Source of the DNA: Halichondria panicea
Taxonomy: Eukaryota; Porifera; Demospongiae; Suberitida; Halichondriidae
Direction of reading: 5' to 3'
Length of the DNA stretch: 64,000 bases
Assembly (NCBI RefSeq): GCF_963675165.1
Contig: NC_087383.1
Span: forward strand, 4,742,979 to 4,806,978
Shown: piece by piece, positions 1 to 11,900 of the stretch
Numbering within the stretch: position 1 is the stretch's first letter
How the letters are laid out: each line of letters opens with the position of its first letter
The notes under the pieces: generated by a model
Database searches by the model: none
Told to the model about the DNA's origin: nothing
Seen by the model: the letters and a program-made list of their open reading frames with translations, nothing else
Program-made: the position numbers and the translations under genes

Positions 1-770
1 ATGTGTATCTTGATAACTTGATCCTACATCCGTCCATTACGTGCAGTTGCCGAAGAGATTGAAAGGGAGGTTATGGTAGGAAAAGTATTAGACAACACTG
101 CGTGTGTTACCTTCCCTACTTCTGGACTTGCGAGTGGCAGTGGATTCCTTTTGTCACTAGAGGATGATCAGGGGATGGTGCGCGACATTGCTAATGTCAC
201 CATTGTTTAGGTGAGTTTACACACAACTCTGTGTAAAAATCAAACTACTCTATTACTACTAGCTTACTATTAGTCGTGTTGCGACATCAAGTTAATGCTC
301 CACTAGTAGGTGTCAAAATCACTTGCAATGCTTCTATTGACTCATTACCGAGTTGGGTTGTTTTTTTAACACACTGTTTTATTCCCATGCACACGATATC
401 TTCTACAGTGATTTCTCAGCATAGGAAGATTTGACTTCCACTTTCAGTGTATGTATGCTTATAATTTTTGTCAAGTTCAATGCCAGTTTTTTTTTGTATA
501 TAGCTCTTGCTTTGGGCGTCATATACTCCTTTTAGACTTTGCGTATAACCGTACATATTTTTGTGTAAAGAATGTGATTAACTTAATTCTGTGTTGCACA
601 AGCTGTAGGTAATAGAATGAATATCGCATTTTACCTCAATTTCACATAATGCTATCTTGCAGACCATTCAGACAATGGTATGTACACTATTATAGTGCTT
701 GACAGTATCAATATTAATACAGACTTGTAGACATTGCACTGACTCTCTACTATAATTATATGCAAGATGA
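1..770 (+). repeat. Near-identical copy of the 3' end of the Ig/TSP1 gene
   Basis: Bases 1 onward match 17086 onward, at an offset of about 17085. The match is essentially perfect through the exon and the first few hundred bases of 3' flank, apart from a 9-bp indel near 270/17355 and a poly-T length difference near 490. It becomes patchy after about 600 and is lost around 770/17860, where the second copy runs into a hairpin element. The copy is cut by the window edge, so its left limit is unknown. A recent tandem duplication or an assembly haplotype duplicate would both explain it. Confidence 0.9.
47..210 (+). CDS. Terminal exon of a second Ig/TSP1 gene copy (partial)
   Basis: A splice acceptor (attacgtgcag) precedes 164 bases of open frame ending in TAG at 208-210. 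The exon is base-for-base the same as the last exon of the large gene at 17132-17295. It encodes the C-terminal part of an Ig-like domain (Cys in a TACVTF strand, then a Gly/Ser-rich turn and a final NVTIV). It is entered in phase 1. The rest of this gene would lie before the window, so the intactness of the whole cannot be judged. It implies a tandem array of these matrix-type genes, unless the assembly has duplicated one allele. Confidence 0.7.
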
Positions 771-1418
771 AAGCACCGCGGGTGCATGCTGATGCCTTGG
801 ATGTGTCAAAGCTACCTTGTTGCTAGCCCTTTTTCATCTGACTCCAAACTTTCCATTCAACCTTAAAACTCATACTTAGCCGAGATATTATTATGCTACA
901 AATCTGCCAAAATTACTACCCTAAAAACAGAGAAAAATCTGAAAACGCTAAAATTACTACCCGTCTATAATAATAACATTAAGGTACATAAACATAAAGC
1001 TACTACAGTATAGCTGTTGCTAATACCAAGACTAGAATTATAGGAAGAAGAAGAGTACAGTAGGCGTTCTGTCCAACCTACATCACAACCACAGGCTGTT
1101 GTATACCTATAACTTAAGGTAACATATTTTTTCGGGTATTGATTTCTGCAAATGAGAGTAAAATCGCAAAAATGTGTACTCGCAGATAATTAGAAAATGG
1201 TAATTAAAACCACTCGCGAGTAATTAGAAACGCTATTAATTTCACAACTTGAGTAGAATTTATATAGCAGAATTTACTGCTTGGAGATGAGCGGTATTTG
1301 CGGTAGAGGGCTGGGACTTGAATACAAACAAAATAAGCTATCGCAGACAAATCTAGAGGAGTATGCAACTCCCACGCACATTCCATTCTACATCTAGGAT
1401 TGAATACATCACTAACAT

Positions 1419-1700
1419 AGCCTCCTTTGCAGGCCCTCCTTTTTCTGTTCTTTGTCACAAGAATTGGAGGGAAAGAAGGAAGCGACAAACAAAAAGGAGA
1501 GCTTGCCTTGCTAAGTCGCGTGATCCCCCACTGACGTACTGTAGTCAATTTTAATGAGCGCGTGGGCGAGAGTAAACCGCAATAACTCTCCTCCCACAAA
1601 GTACTTGGAGTGCATTTACCAGAAACATTATTTTTGAACAGCAGAGTCAGCCTTCGTCCTTTTAGTCAGTAGCTGTAATAATATATACCGTTCATCTAGG
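1419..1700. mobile_element. Truncated Mutator-like element (56458 family)
   Basis: It begins tagcctcctttgcaggccct and runs through the same internal sequence as the intact 56458-57205 element in reverse, including the gcgtgggcgagag and agtacttggagtgcattta blocks and the agtcagccttcgt block. The opposite terminal inverted repeat is missing, so it is a deletion derivative. Spurious open frames here, rich in repeated Lys/Arg, are not genes. Confidence 0.65.
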
Positions 1701-2517
1701 ATTTTAAGTTTGGGAGGGAAGCTTGAAAAAGAGCCACGCGCACTCAAACCTATATACCTTGTTGAAAACCAGAAAAAGACTTCCGACAGAAGCTTGAGAG
1801 CCTGGGCCTGTTCTGTATGGCTACATTTTAGTACTTGAGTCTGAGAGCATACACAGAGCTAAATTTACGGATTAACCGCAAAATGTGTCTGCTTTTTCCC
1901 AGTCCCTTAACCACGCGTAGATACAATCAATACTAGGCCGTCAAGAAAAATCGGCATGGGAACGAGGCTACAGTTGGTTAGGCCCACTTACAATAAAAGG
2001 TCCACACATCAATACTAGAGACAGAAGTCCGCAGTTAACATCCATCTGAGGAATAGAATGAAATGTCCACATAGTGAATGATAATTTAATGTAATTGAAC
2101 CTATAGGCCCACTTACGGCATTAAAAGGTCAGTCTCATTATAGGAATTAGTGATTAGAGATAGAAGTCCACGAGTTAAACACCATCCATCAGCATCATAG
2201 ATAAAAGAGCTACATAGATCTATGGTTCCAGCCTCCTATATATTCTTCCATCTGCATGAGGAACAGAAAGTGAGGCTAATGTAGTCTCACGAATCAGCCG
2301 CCTTCAATGCATAGATCTATTGACACTAGAAGAGAGATATACTCTGCAAGCATGCTAGCTAGGGTAAGCTGCTGTTTCCAGTGGAACGCTTTACCCTCAA
2401 ACATTGTAAGCTGCACTACCTTAATCTCATTTAAGTCAGCACTTAGTCTCGATCCCAGGCCGCATTTGTACCTCAAAGATTCCACATTTGTTGACTACTA
2501 CCGGTAAGTCGATCACA

Positions 2518-2521
2518 CGTA

Positions 2522-2565
<44 letters not shown>

Positions 2566-2571
2566 CACACT
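2518..2571. repeat. Compound microsatellite (ACGC)n(AC)n
   Basis: About eight ACGC tetranucleotides pass directly into an AC dinucleotide run. The purine-pyrimidine alternation across more than 45 bases is of Z-DNA-forming type. No coding role. Confidence 0.95.
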
Positions 2572-2987
2572 GCGAACCTCGGAGCTGAGAAGGGACGGGG
2601 TTACACATCTCTATGTATATACCCTGTCAGGCCGGTGAAGGAGGCTAGTCAGCACTTAGACGTCATCTTATATTTCTGTGTCTTTTTTGGGAGCACCTTG
2701 TAAAGCAATTTGGATATAATCTGATGAGGAGCAGCGGCTGATTCATGAGACGACCAATGCGCGGGGCCTGCGCACCCACCTCGAGAGGCTGTAAAGCAGA
2801 GCTGTAACAGAGCAGCGGCTGATTCATGAGGGGACCAATGGCAATGCGCGGGGCCTGCGCGCGCACAACCCTCTTGCTCGCCTCAGATATTCATGTAAAT
2901 GATCTAATTATGCTTCTAACTTACATAGCAGGCGCTAGGTGCTTGTGTATGGTCAATGCTATATAGTGTGAGATCAAGAACAGAAAT

Positions 2988-5900
2988 ATGCAATCCTCTA
3001 CACTGTACGTGCTTGTTGCTGCGGTAAGTTGTGTCTAGATACAAACTTATATTGATAATATCACATCTTGATCTAGATTTAGGTCTAGGTACGTCTACTT
3101 GAGTACCTCCTGCATGTCTCGAATTAGCTTATTAGGCACTAATATAGATCTAGTCGTGTAAGGAATTATAACAGTCAGCACAGTGCTTCTCTTACAGCTG
3201 GTGATAGTGGGACAGCATGCTGCTCAGGGTCAAAATGAAGTGGTGAGTGCTTTGATATAATGTACTGGTAGCCATAATTAATTATGCCTGGTGCGGCGAC
3301 GAGGGATACGGATTAAAAGCTGACTGTGTAAGTATGGGGTGCTGTTTGTCTCAAAACTAATAAAGAGTCGATGTTTTACCTACCAGATCAATGTTTAGAG
3401 ACAAATCTATGCTTAACAGATGGATGTTTAGCAACCAGATATTTGCATACCAGATCGATGTTTAGCAATCAGATCGATGTTTTGAGACCAGATCGATGTT
3501 TAGCAACCAGATCGATGTTTACCTACCAGATCGACGTTTAGCAACCAGATCGATGTTTACCTACCAGATCGATGTTTAGAGACCAGATCGATGTTTAGCA
3601 ACCAGATTGATGTTTAGAGACCAGATCGATGTTTAGCAACCAGATCGATGTTTAGCAAAGCTACCAGATCGCACAAAGTGCAGATATGGTTTCTTGTGAT
3701 ACTTAATTATGCCTCGGTGCGCATGCGCAAGCGAGGTATACGGTAGTGTATTTGTGTGTGTGTGTGTGTCTGTGTGTGTGTCTCTGTGTGTGTGTGTGTC
3801 TGTGTGTGTGTAGACTGCGTAAGAGTTTCAATAGGCTTCTAGTCATGTTCACTTGGATTTTAATTCGTGGATTTGCAAAATAATGCTTCGTTCTCGAGTT
3901 ATGCCTAGTTTTGCTTACTTGGAATGCCATTGCAGCCTTTTCAGAAGAACACGTAGTCAAACTTGTTTACCGAGTGATGCTACTCTACTTAGTAGTTAGC
4001 TCTGCACTAGAACGCTAGGTATTGGTAATGTATAAAAAGCTATTAAAGTCTATTTGCGTTGAGTTCGACCCCGGAAGTTATGTGGTCAATTATGGCTTCA
4101 TTTATGCTTTATGTGGTGGACAAGTATGCTTGGGACTTACATAGAAAATGCTAACTTTTAGCTGGTTGGAGCTTATCAGCTCTACAGCATATAGATAGAA
4201 GCGCTTTTTAACAAGGAATCCAATGGTATATGAAACTTTGAATTTCAGTAAAGTATGACAAAGTTATGACAACTTTATGAAGGTCAAACTCAACACAAAT
4301 ATACTTTTATTATGTTATGTAGCTTTGGCACCTCCATCGAGGCATCAGCATCCACAGTGCTTTCATTTTTGAAGTTATAATTTATTGTTTCGGTTTGAGT
4401 GTTTATGCAGTTTTTGTTCTGACAAGGAAGGTTTGCACTGGATTATTTTCCAGAACAAATTGTTGCTTAGCCCTTGGCCATTGTCTGTGAGACACACTTT
4501 TCTGCTTTGCAACTCTAATGTAGGAGATGTTGGCCCGAATATTGGTTGGTGATTCTTATACGATTAGGTTTATTAAGAGTATAATTACTGAATCAAAGCT
4601 ATGCACAATTGATCTACAGTAGACTCTCGTTAATCCGGTCACCCTTGGCCGGAATAGCGAGGTGGCTGCAGCTCAGGAAATAGCCGCGGCTTAAAAACGA
4701 CCTTACCTCGAATCTAATGACTACTTTTGCGGTTCTTGTCTCGAGGATAATGTAGGATAATGAATCATTTTGTTCTCTATTTAAGTGTAATTCAATTTTA
4801 TTTGCTAAACCACACCCAAAACGTCATATCCGGCCGTAATACACATATAAAATTACATTGAAAACCCTGTTTGGGACAGCCAGTACTGGCCGGTAACCGG
4901 AATAGCGAGTGGCCGTACTTCAGGGTGAGTTTTGTGCAGTAAACATAATTATAGCTAGCATTCCGTGCCAAGCCAAATGGCCGGTATATCGAGGTGGCCG
5001 TACTTCAGGGAGCCGGAATAGCGAGAGTCTACTGTATTGTAGCGTACTGGATTATTACTTTACGTTCTTATGCTAAGCGCCAAACTGGAATTACTTTGTT
5101 GCGCCGCTGAAAAATCATTTTAATTTTTGGAGCGGCAGTATGTAAAATTAACCCGCGGTGCCACCGGAGTCTGTTTGTCTGTCTGTCTGTCAGTCTGTTA
5201 TTTTGTGTATTCTGAGTCTGCTCACCTCATTGAGAAAGCACTGTGTTTGTATCATCAACACAACAAGGTAGCCTCGGTCCCAGGCCGATTTTTCTTTAAT
5301 AGAACGAAGTTGAAAAATACGGCCTGGTATTGATTGTATCTGGGCGTGGCAGGAACCGGAAACAAAAGCAGAGATTCTTCACATTTTGTTTCCTGCTTTT
5401 TTTCTGTAATACTAAAGGTGTACGTAGAGGCATTTTACTCCCGTAAAAGTTACAGTAATGTAGCTCCGTGTTATGTTCTCAATTTATAGCTAGCTAGCTA
5501 TGGCATGCAACGCGTTGTCTTGTTTGAAGCAAGATGGCCTCACTCTCATGGCAGAACAGGCCCAGGCTCTCAAGCTCCTGTTTGAGGGAAGGGACGTGTT
5601 TATCTGGTTCCCAACGGGGTATGGCAAGTCTCTCTGCTATATCAGTTGCTACTTTTTAATAGACTACAAGCTAGGTAGGACCAAGGCTCCTCCTGTTGAC
5701 AAAAGTGTTGTTCTTGTTAATTGTCTCTCCCCTTGTATCTCTCATCATGAGACTCATGATTGACCAGGTTAGGAGTCTAAACAATAGCGGTGTTTTTGCT
5801 GCCATCCTCAGTAGCAATAAAGGAATCGACAAAAATTTGGTTGCCACTGCCAAAGAAGTGTCTTCTGGGAAGTATTTCCTGCTGTGTACTGCCCCAGAGG

Positions 5901-8900
5901 CTGTTGTTGAAGACCACTGTTGGAGGATTCATTTTTTGTTGTACCACAGAGTCAATTTGTTTTATGTATTAAAAAACCACGCCCAGATCACGCCCAAATA
6001 CAATCAATACCAGGCCTAGTAGGCGACCTAGCGTTCAATTGGAGACGGATCGGCCTGGGGTCGAGGCTACACAACAAGGTAGATGTTTAAATTTGGTAAA
6101 TTTTGATGAAGCTTCGTTGTCGAATAAAAGTGAGAAAAAAAGCTAAAACCTAAGAAAAGATCAAACCTGCACGTTAGCCTAGATGTACATGCAGCTTTGA
6201 CTCGAGGCTGTATAGACTTCACTAAACCCCAAATTAACGCCGAGGGTTTGCACTTCAGTGTTCTGTTGGATTTATCGAGCAAGGAATTGTTGCGTTCAAT
6301 GGCTATATAGATCTACCCGTATAGAGAGGCTGTAGTATGCTTTGTTAAGATTATTTGGAGAATAAACACTATTCGACAATGATGTACTAGAGAGACATTT
6401 GATACAGTGTCTCTCTACTAGAGGTTCCACTACATGTAGCTGTACTGTAAGTTGTATACGAAATAGATTGTTGCAATGAGTCAGTCATGCGTAAACTGTA
6501 ATTTTATCCGTTCTCCTCCTGCATGTCCTATGAAGGAACACATTGTGGCCAATTCAAAGAGGTCATAATTCATTGTATGTGGATGCTTATAAGTCTCTCT
6601 AAGCTAATGTGCAGGTTTGATCTTTTCTTAGCCTCTTCTCGCTTCATCAAAATCTGTCAAACTTAAACTTCTACCTTGTTGTGTTGAGGCTATCCAGTGG
6701 CAGCTAGCTGCCACGAACAGTCAACCTAGCTAGCCTAGGCTAACCTGAACACTCCTTTGGCAGTTGATACATCAAAACAACAGGTACGTACAATCATTGA
6801 ATCAAATTACAATAGCTACAAAAACTGATAAATACCTAGCTGGTGTCATTAAGCCTTCTAAAGTTAACTTCAAAAGGGGGGGTCAAGGGACCCCATGGAC
6901 CCTCCTCTGGATCCTCCACTGGATAGCCTCAACACAACAAGGTAGAAGTTTAAGTTTGACAGATTTTGATGAAGCGAGAAGAAGCTAAGAAAAGATCAGA
7001 CCTACACGTTAGCTTAGATGTACACACACCAGGATTTTGGGGAAGGGGGTGCTTTCATAAATAAAAGAGGCCGCGAAGCGCCGAAATGTTGTTGACCGGA
7101 AACCACACCTCTTATTAGTGACGTCATCGGCACCGTTGGACGTGGCCTAGCAGGAGTGAGAAGCCTACATACATACATACTTAAAAGCCTCCTAGATCCT
7201 TTGCAGGCTCCTTTGTCCATCTCAATTGATAATCTCAGGATAATATTATTGCATAAAACTTTTACAAAGAAACAAGGGGCTGCAGGAAGTATTGGCAAGT
7301 CTCTCGAGGCCCTTGGATGTCTGATGATGAGTGCAGTCCTCTATGCACTATACAAGGCAGCTAGCTAGCTCAGTCATAGATAAACGATGAACGTTAATTA
7401 TTATATTGAGCTCCACCCATGCATGCAGGAAATGAATAGCTGAACCCTATGTGACCTTCCATGCATTATCAATTATCTTTCGTAACGTGAGTCCAGCACA
7501 ATAGTCCAAGCTGCTACTAACTAAAAACTACTCTCTTAGGTGAATAGCTAGTTCAGTATGCAGCAAACAATCTAAATCTGGAGTGCTGAGCTCAACTGGA
7601 TCTTCAAGTATTATTAAAGCTTTAATTTACATGTAGAGTCAGGCAGGGGGGGTGCTCAAGCACCCAAAGCACCTCCCCTGCCTACGCCCCTGCACGCAGC
7701 TTTGATTCGAGGTTGTATAGACTTCACTAAACCCTAAATAACGCTGCTGATTTACTGCTATTGGATCTATTGAGCATAGAATTGTTGTGTTTAATGGCTA
7801 TATAGATCTACCCGTATAGAGAGGCTGTAGTATGCTTTGTTAAGATTATTTGGAATGAACACTATTTGACAACTAGTGTTCAAGCTGGCGCTGTGCTAAT
7901 GCCTCTCGCCATGTTTTTGCTTTCGCTCAAAAGTATTAGAGTGTTATCTATAATGAATTTTATATTAAAGTTAGCTTATCTATATAAAGTCACTGAGAAA
8001 AAAATACTTATTTACATGTATCTATTGTTGTTATTTATTGTATTATGTGGCTTACCAGGACCTCAAGAAAGAAGAAAATTGATTCTTCCAGGATCTGTAG
8101 TTCAGTGTATATAATATCTAAGAAGAAAAGACCTGTGTACATGCATATAATTGTTATCTATATTGTTATATGGTAGTGTTTTGTGGCTTACCAGGCCCTC
8201 AAGACAAAGATGATTCTGCCAGGAGGATCTGGATCTGGATCTTGGATATTATTTTCTCATGCACACGTACACATGGGGAATGAGCAAGCATGTGCATTAC
8301 ATCCACAGGAATAATTAAAGGGTGTGTCCAAAGATATCAATTTCACAAATGGCTACTATACTGCTAGCTAGCTAGCTGTTTTAACAGATATTTTCACGTA
8401 GCTAACAAAAAGCTAGCGCTTTAGTGCAAGGCTAACTCATATGTTGAATAGAAAGTTTGTGCGGACAGATGATGCTATGAAAGATTCTAAAGAGACTGCA
8501 ACAGCCTTCAATGTGAGTCAAACTAGCCATAACTCGAGAAAGAAGCTTTAGTTTGCTAATCCACGAATCAAAATCCAAGAGAAGGTGGCTAGAAGCCTAT
8601 AGAAGCTGTTAGTTTTCGTCGCATTGCAACCGTTGAGCAGTTATAGCTGGAATACACACACAGTCAGCTTTACCGTATCCCTCGTGCGGCTACGCCTCGA
8701 GGCATAATGATGTACTAGAGAGACATTTGATACAGTGTCTCTCTACTAGAGGTTCCACTACATGTAGCTGTACTGTAAGTTGTATACGAAATAGATTGTT
8801 GCAATGAGTCAGTCATGCGTAAACTGTAATTTTGTCTGTTCTCCTCCTGCATGTCCTACGAAGGAACACATGGTGGCCAATTCGAAGAGGTCATAATTCA

Positions 8901-11900
8901 TTGTATGCGGATGCTTATAAGTCTACTTTAGAAATTTTAGCTCGTGCAGTGGTAAAGTTGATGAAATTACGTACAGCCATCTGGTTTTCTTTTTGTGCTA
9001 CTGAATGACTTTTATAACTCCATAGGTATTTCAAACCATCAGTCTCAGCGCTAGTAGGGGGCCATCTGACGTATTTGCCCAATTATCGATCAACGGAGTA
9101 CCAAGTTTCTTCATCAATCGTCCAACAACAACACAACTCGATATCCCCGAAGGATCGAGTATATTTTACAATGGAAATAGTTTGGCCATAACTGGTGCCG
9201 ATCCAATTGTGCTGACAGCAAGTAGATTTCAGTATTTGTATCAAGATCCTGGGAGTTTCAGATTTCGAGATGTCACTGGACCAATCCCGGGTGCCGGTGG
9301 ACAACCTGGACCTGGAACTTTGTACTATGATGGAGATACAGCACTTTTTACAAATTCAGATTTATTTATTGGTACTTATGAAGGTCTTGCAGCTCAATTT
9401 CCTGTCCCACCTTCACAAGTGACAATCAGTACTCCACGAGTAAACAATGAACTAGCTCTCAACCTCCAATCCAGTCCTTCTGATCCTGTTACTGATGGAA
9501 ATGTCATTGAGCTCACAGGATCAGATGCGTTCATCCTAGGATCAGGCGAATCATTGACGTATGTATCAAACAGTCTACGATATCGAAGAGGATCTGTAAC
9601 TCAAAGGGTTTTTAATCCTATCACCAATTTTTATGTTCTTGAGGATATCACTGAGAATGGACAGCAAGGCAGAACCCTGAGGCGGTTTACTGGCGGCTCA
9701 AGCGAGGTTATCACAGGGCCTGGAATTCTTAGGGTGGGAACTTCTCCTAATGACGGTTCGAGGGTCGCTTTTTTCAGTCCATCTACTAGTGTCAATCAAG
9801 AAATAAATAGCGGCATTATTGATGGACAGCTTTCGTTTGATGCAGTCCAAAACAGTGCTCAAATCTCGGATATTTTTACAAATCCAGGGACTCCTGCACG
9901 TCTGATCGACTTGGGTGGTACATCAAAAACCTTTACATACCCTACAGCAAGCAGAGTTACCTTTGATGATACCTCTGGTAGAAGAGAGATTCGTGTTTTC
10001 GATAGATTTAACCAACAGCTTGGCGCCTTTTTCGATTCTGACTTGAGTTCCTTCCTCAACCACCAAGTCCAAACAACTAGTTCTGGAACTGCATCTTTTG
10101 ATATTCCTGATGGAGGTGTGACACTTATTAGCAATTCTAATGATGGGCAAATATTTATCTACCCGAGTAGAAATACACTCCTGACTGGTCGCATCAATGA
10201 AGCCCGCAGTTCAATTACTATTCCCCCGAATCCTTCCCCAACTTTCAGTATATCATCAAGTGGTGGCTCTTCCGTCTTGTCAATCAATGGTGATGAAACG
10301 GTCACAATATCAGACAGACCACCAATAATTGTTAACAGTGGACAATCTTGCAACTATAATGGTGCATCTGTTACGGTGTATAATAATGGAGCACCAGGTA
10401 CACCTGTTTCTGGTACCCCTATTACTGTAAATTCCTTGACAACGTTTGTGACACCTGGAAACTGTTTGAATACATTTACCAATACTGCACCCAGAGATTT
10501 ACCTGGACCTGGTGTCGCGTATTCTGACAATCAAAATCGAGCATTTTTCACTAATGAAGTACAAGTGATAAATCGTATCAATGGTTTCCTTAACAGCCGC
10601 CCCCATGTGAGAATTACAACCACTACTCGTACTGAAGGCGGCAGACGCTTTGTTGACATTGTGAATCCAGAAGGTATTCGTCTAGTCGAGGGGAGTACAT
10701 CAACCACTACCAATGTGGGATCACGGCAAGGCCTTATCTACACAGGGAACACCGTCCGTTCTGTCAATGGGTTTTCCGTTCCTTCATCATTTACTATTCG
10801 ATATGTTGTATCTACCACACCTGGTGTTGACGATACAGTTGAAGTTATAAATCCTGATGGAGATGTTTATTTCACCACAACTGCTTCCAGTAGCTTTAGG
10901 TATCGACAAGGAGGAGTGCTTCAACCTACACCTACAACTACTACCTCGTATTCTGGAGGTGGTGTTTTCTACTTCAATCCGAACACCGGTAATGTGGTTT
11001 ACAATGATGATACTACAACTTCAACAGGTTTGGTTACGGATCTGACAACTTCAGGAATTGTTTTCGATACAAACACCAGGAATATCACCACGTTGAATTT
11101 CTTTGATGGTCGTACAACTACACGGTACGATGGAAGCTCTACAAGCTTCTTATCTGGTCCTGGTACAATTTTCACATCCGGTAATGAAGGATTTTACTCC
11201 ACAGACAGCACGACCACCACCAGAGTAGTTACAGAAATAACAAACAATATACCGGTTGTAGTACGTGTGAACCAAACAACAGGAGGAGTAACAATATTTA
11301 ATCCTGGAACACAAACTACGATTTTCAATTTCACCACCGGTTCAGAGCGCACTACTGTAAGCACTGGAACAACGATAACGTACACCAATGGTGTCCTATT
11401 GCTACCCGGCCGCAACATTACAACTGATAGTTTCACCTACTTTAACGGTATTAGCACGCAAGTGTTTACTTCAGGAGATACTGTGACTTTTTCTGGACCA
11501 GGCCAAGTGATAGTTAACGAACAAACCACTGAAACGATTTTCATTGATAACCAAAATACGAACAATCGAATAAACAATGTCGTTAACAATGTTCCTGTGG
11601 TTCCACCAGTTCTAGTACGACCCACAACCACTTCATTCATCTCTAAAGTCGCGGACGTCTTCCCACTCTTTGGACAGGTATAATTATATAAATATGAGAT
11701 TATAGAACGTCTCACATTTATGTTTTTATTATTCAGAGAGTCACGGTGTATCAATCAGCTAATGTGAATCTACGCTGTGTGATTCTTCAAAGTGTTCCAA
11801 CATCATCTTTCATGTTCTTCAGAGATGGAGTTGCATTGGACGGCTCAGAGATAGGTTCTACCATTACCATGGTGAGTAGCCCTGTGTAACTGTATTTATT

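Larger units (their letters stand above)
211..2987. other. Intergenic, repeat-bearing; no gene seen
   Basis: No supported coding exon is visible. The stretch holds the tail of the duplicated segment, a truncated Mutator-like element (about 1419-1700), a lone element end (about 1930-1976), a microsatellite at 2518-2571, and a direct repeat pair of about 45 bp (about 2730-2775 and 2812-2865) built around gagcagcggctgattcatga and a GC-rich CGCGGGGCCTGCGC block. The promoter of the 2988 gene should lie in its last few hundred bases, but no certain TATA box or initiator was identified. Confidence 0.6.

Noticed and set aside
1204-1599. A 131-codon minus-strand frame
   Set aside because: It runs across a truncated Mutator-like element and unique flank without domain or conserved coding pattern.
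3361-3671. CRISPR-like regular repeats
   Set aside because: Units are contiguous with only four-base variable parts; there are no unique spacers and no cas genes. It is a minisatellite in a eukaryotic intron.
5500-6019. An active RecQ helicase gene
   Set aside because: The frame shifts inside motif Ia, later motifs and the second lobe are absent, and the fragment is enclosed in a transposon.
7866-8114. An 82-codon hydrophobic frame as a small membrane protein
   Set aside because: It is AT-rich sequence within a repeated transposon; the related copy at 57486 does not preserve it.
9850-11754. Several open frames on the minus strand opposite the Thr-rich exon
   Set aside because: They are shadows of the plus-strand exon; none has a domain or splice support, and Val/Thr-rich content mirrors the ACC/ACT-rich coding strand.
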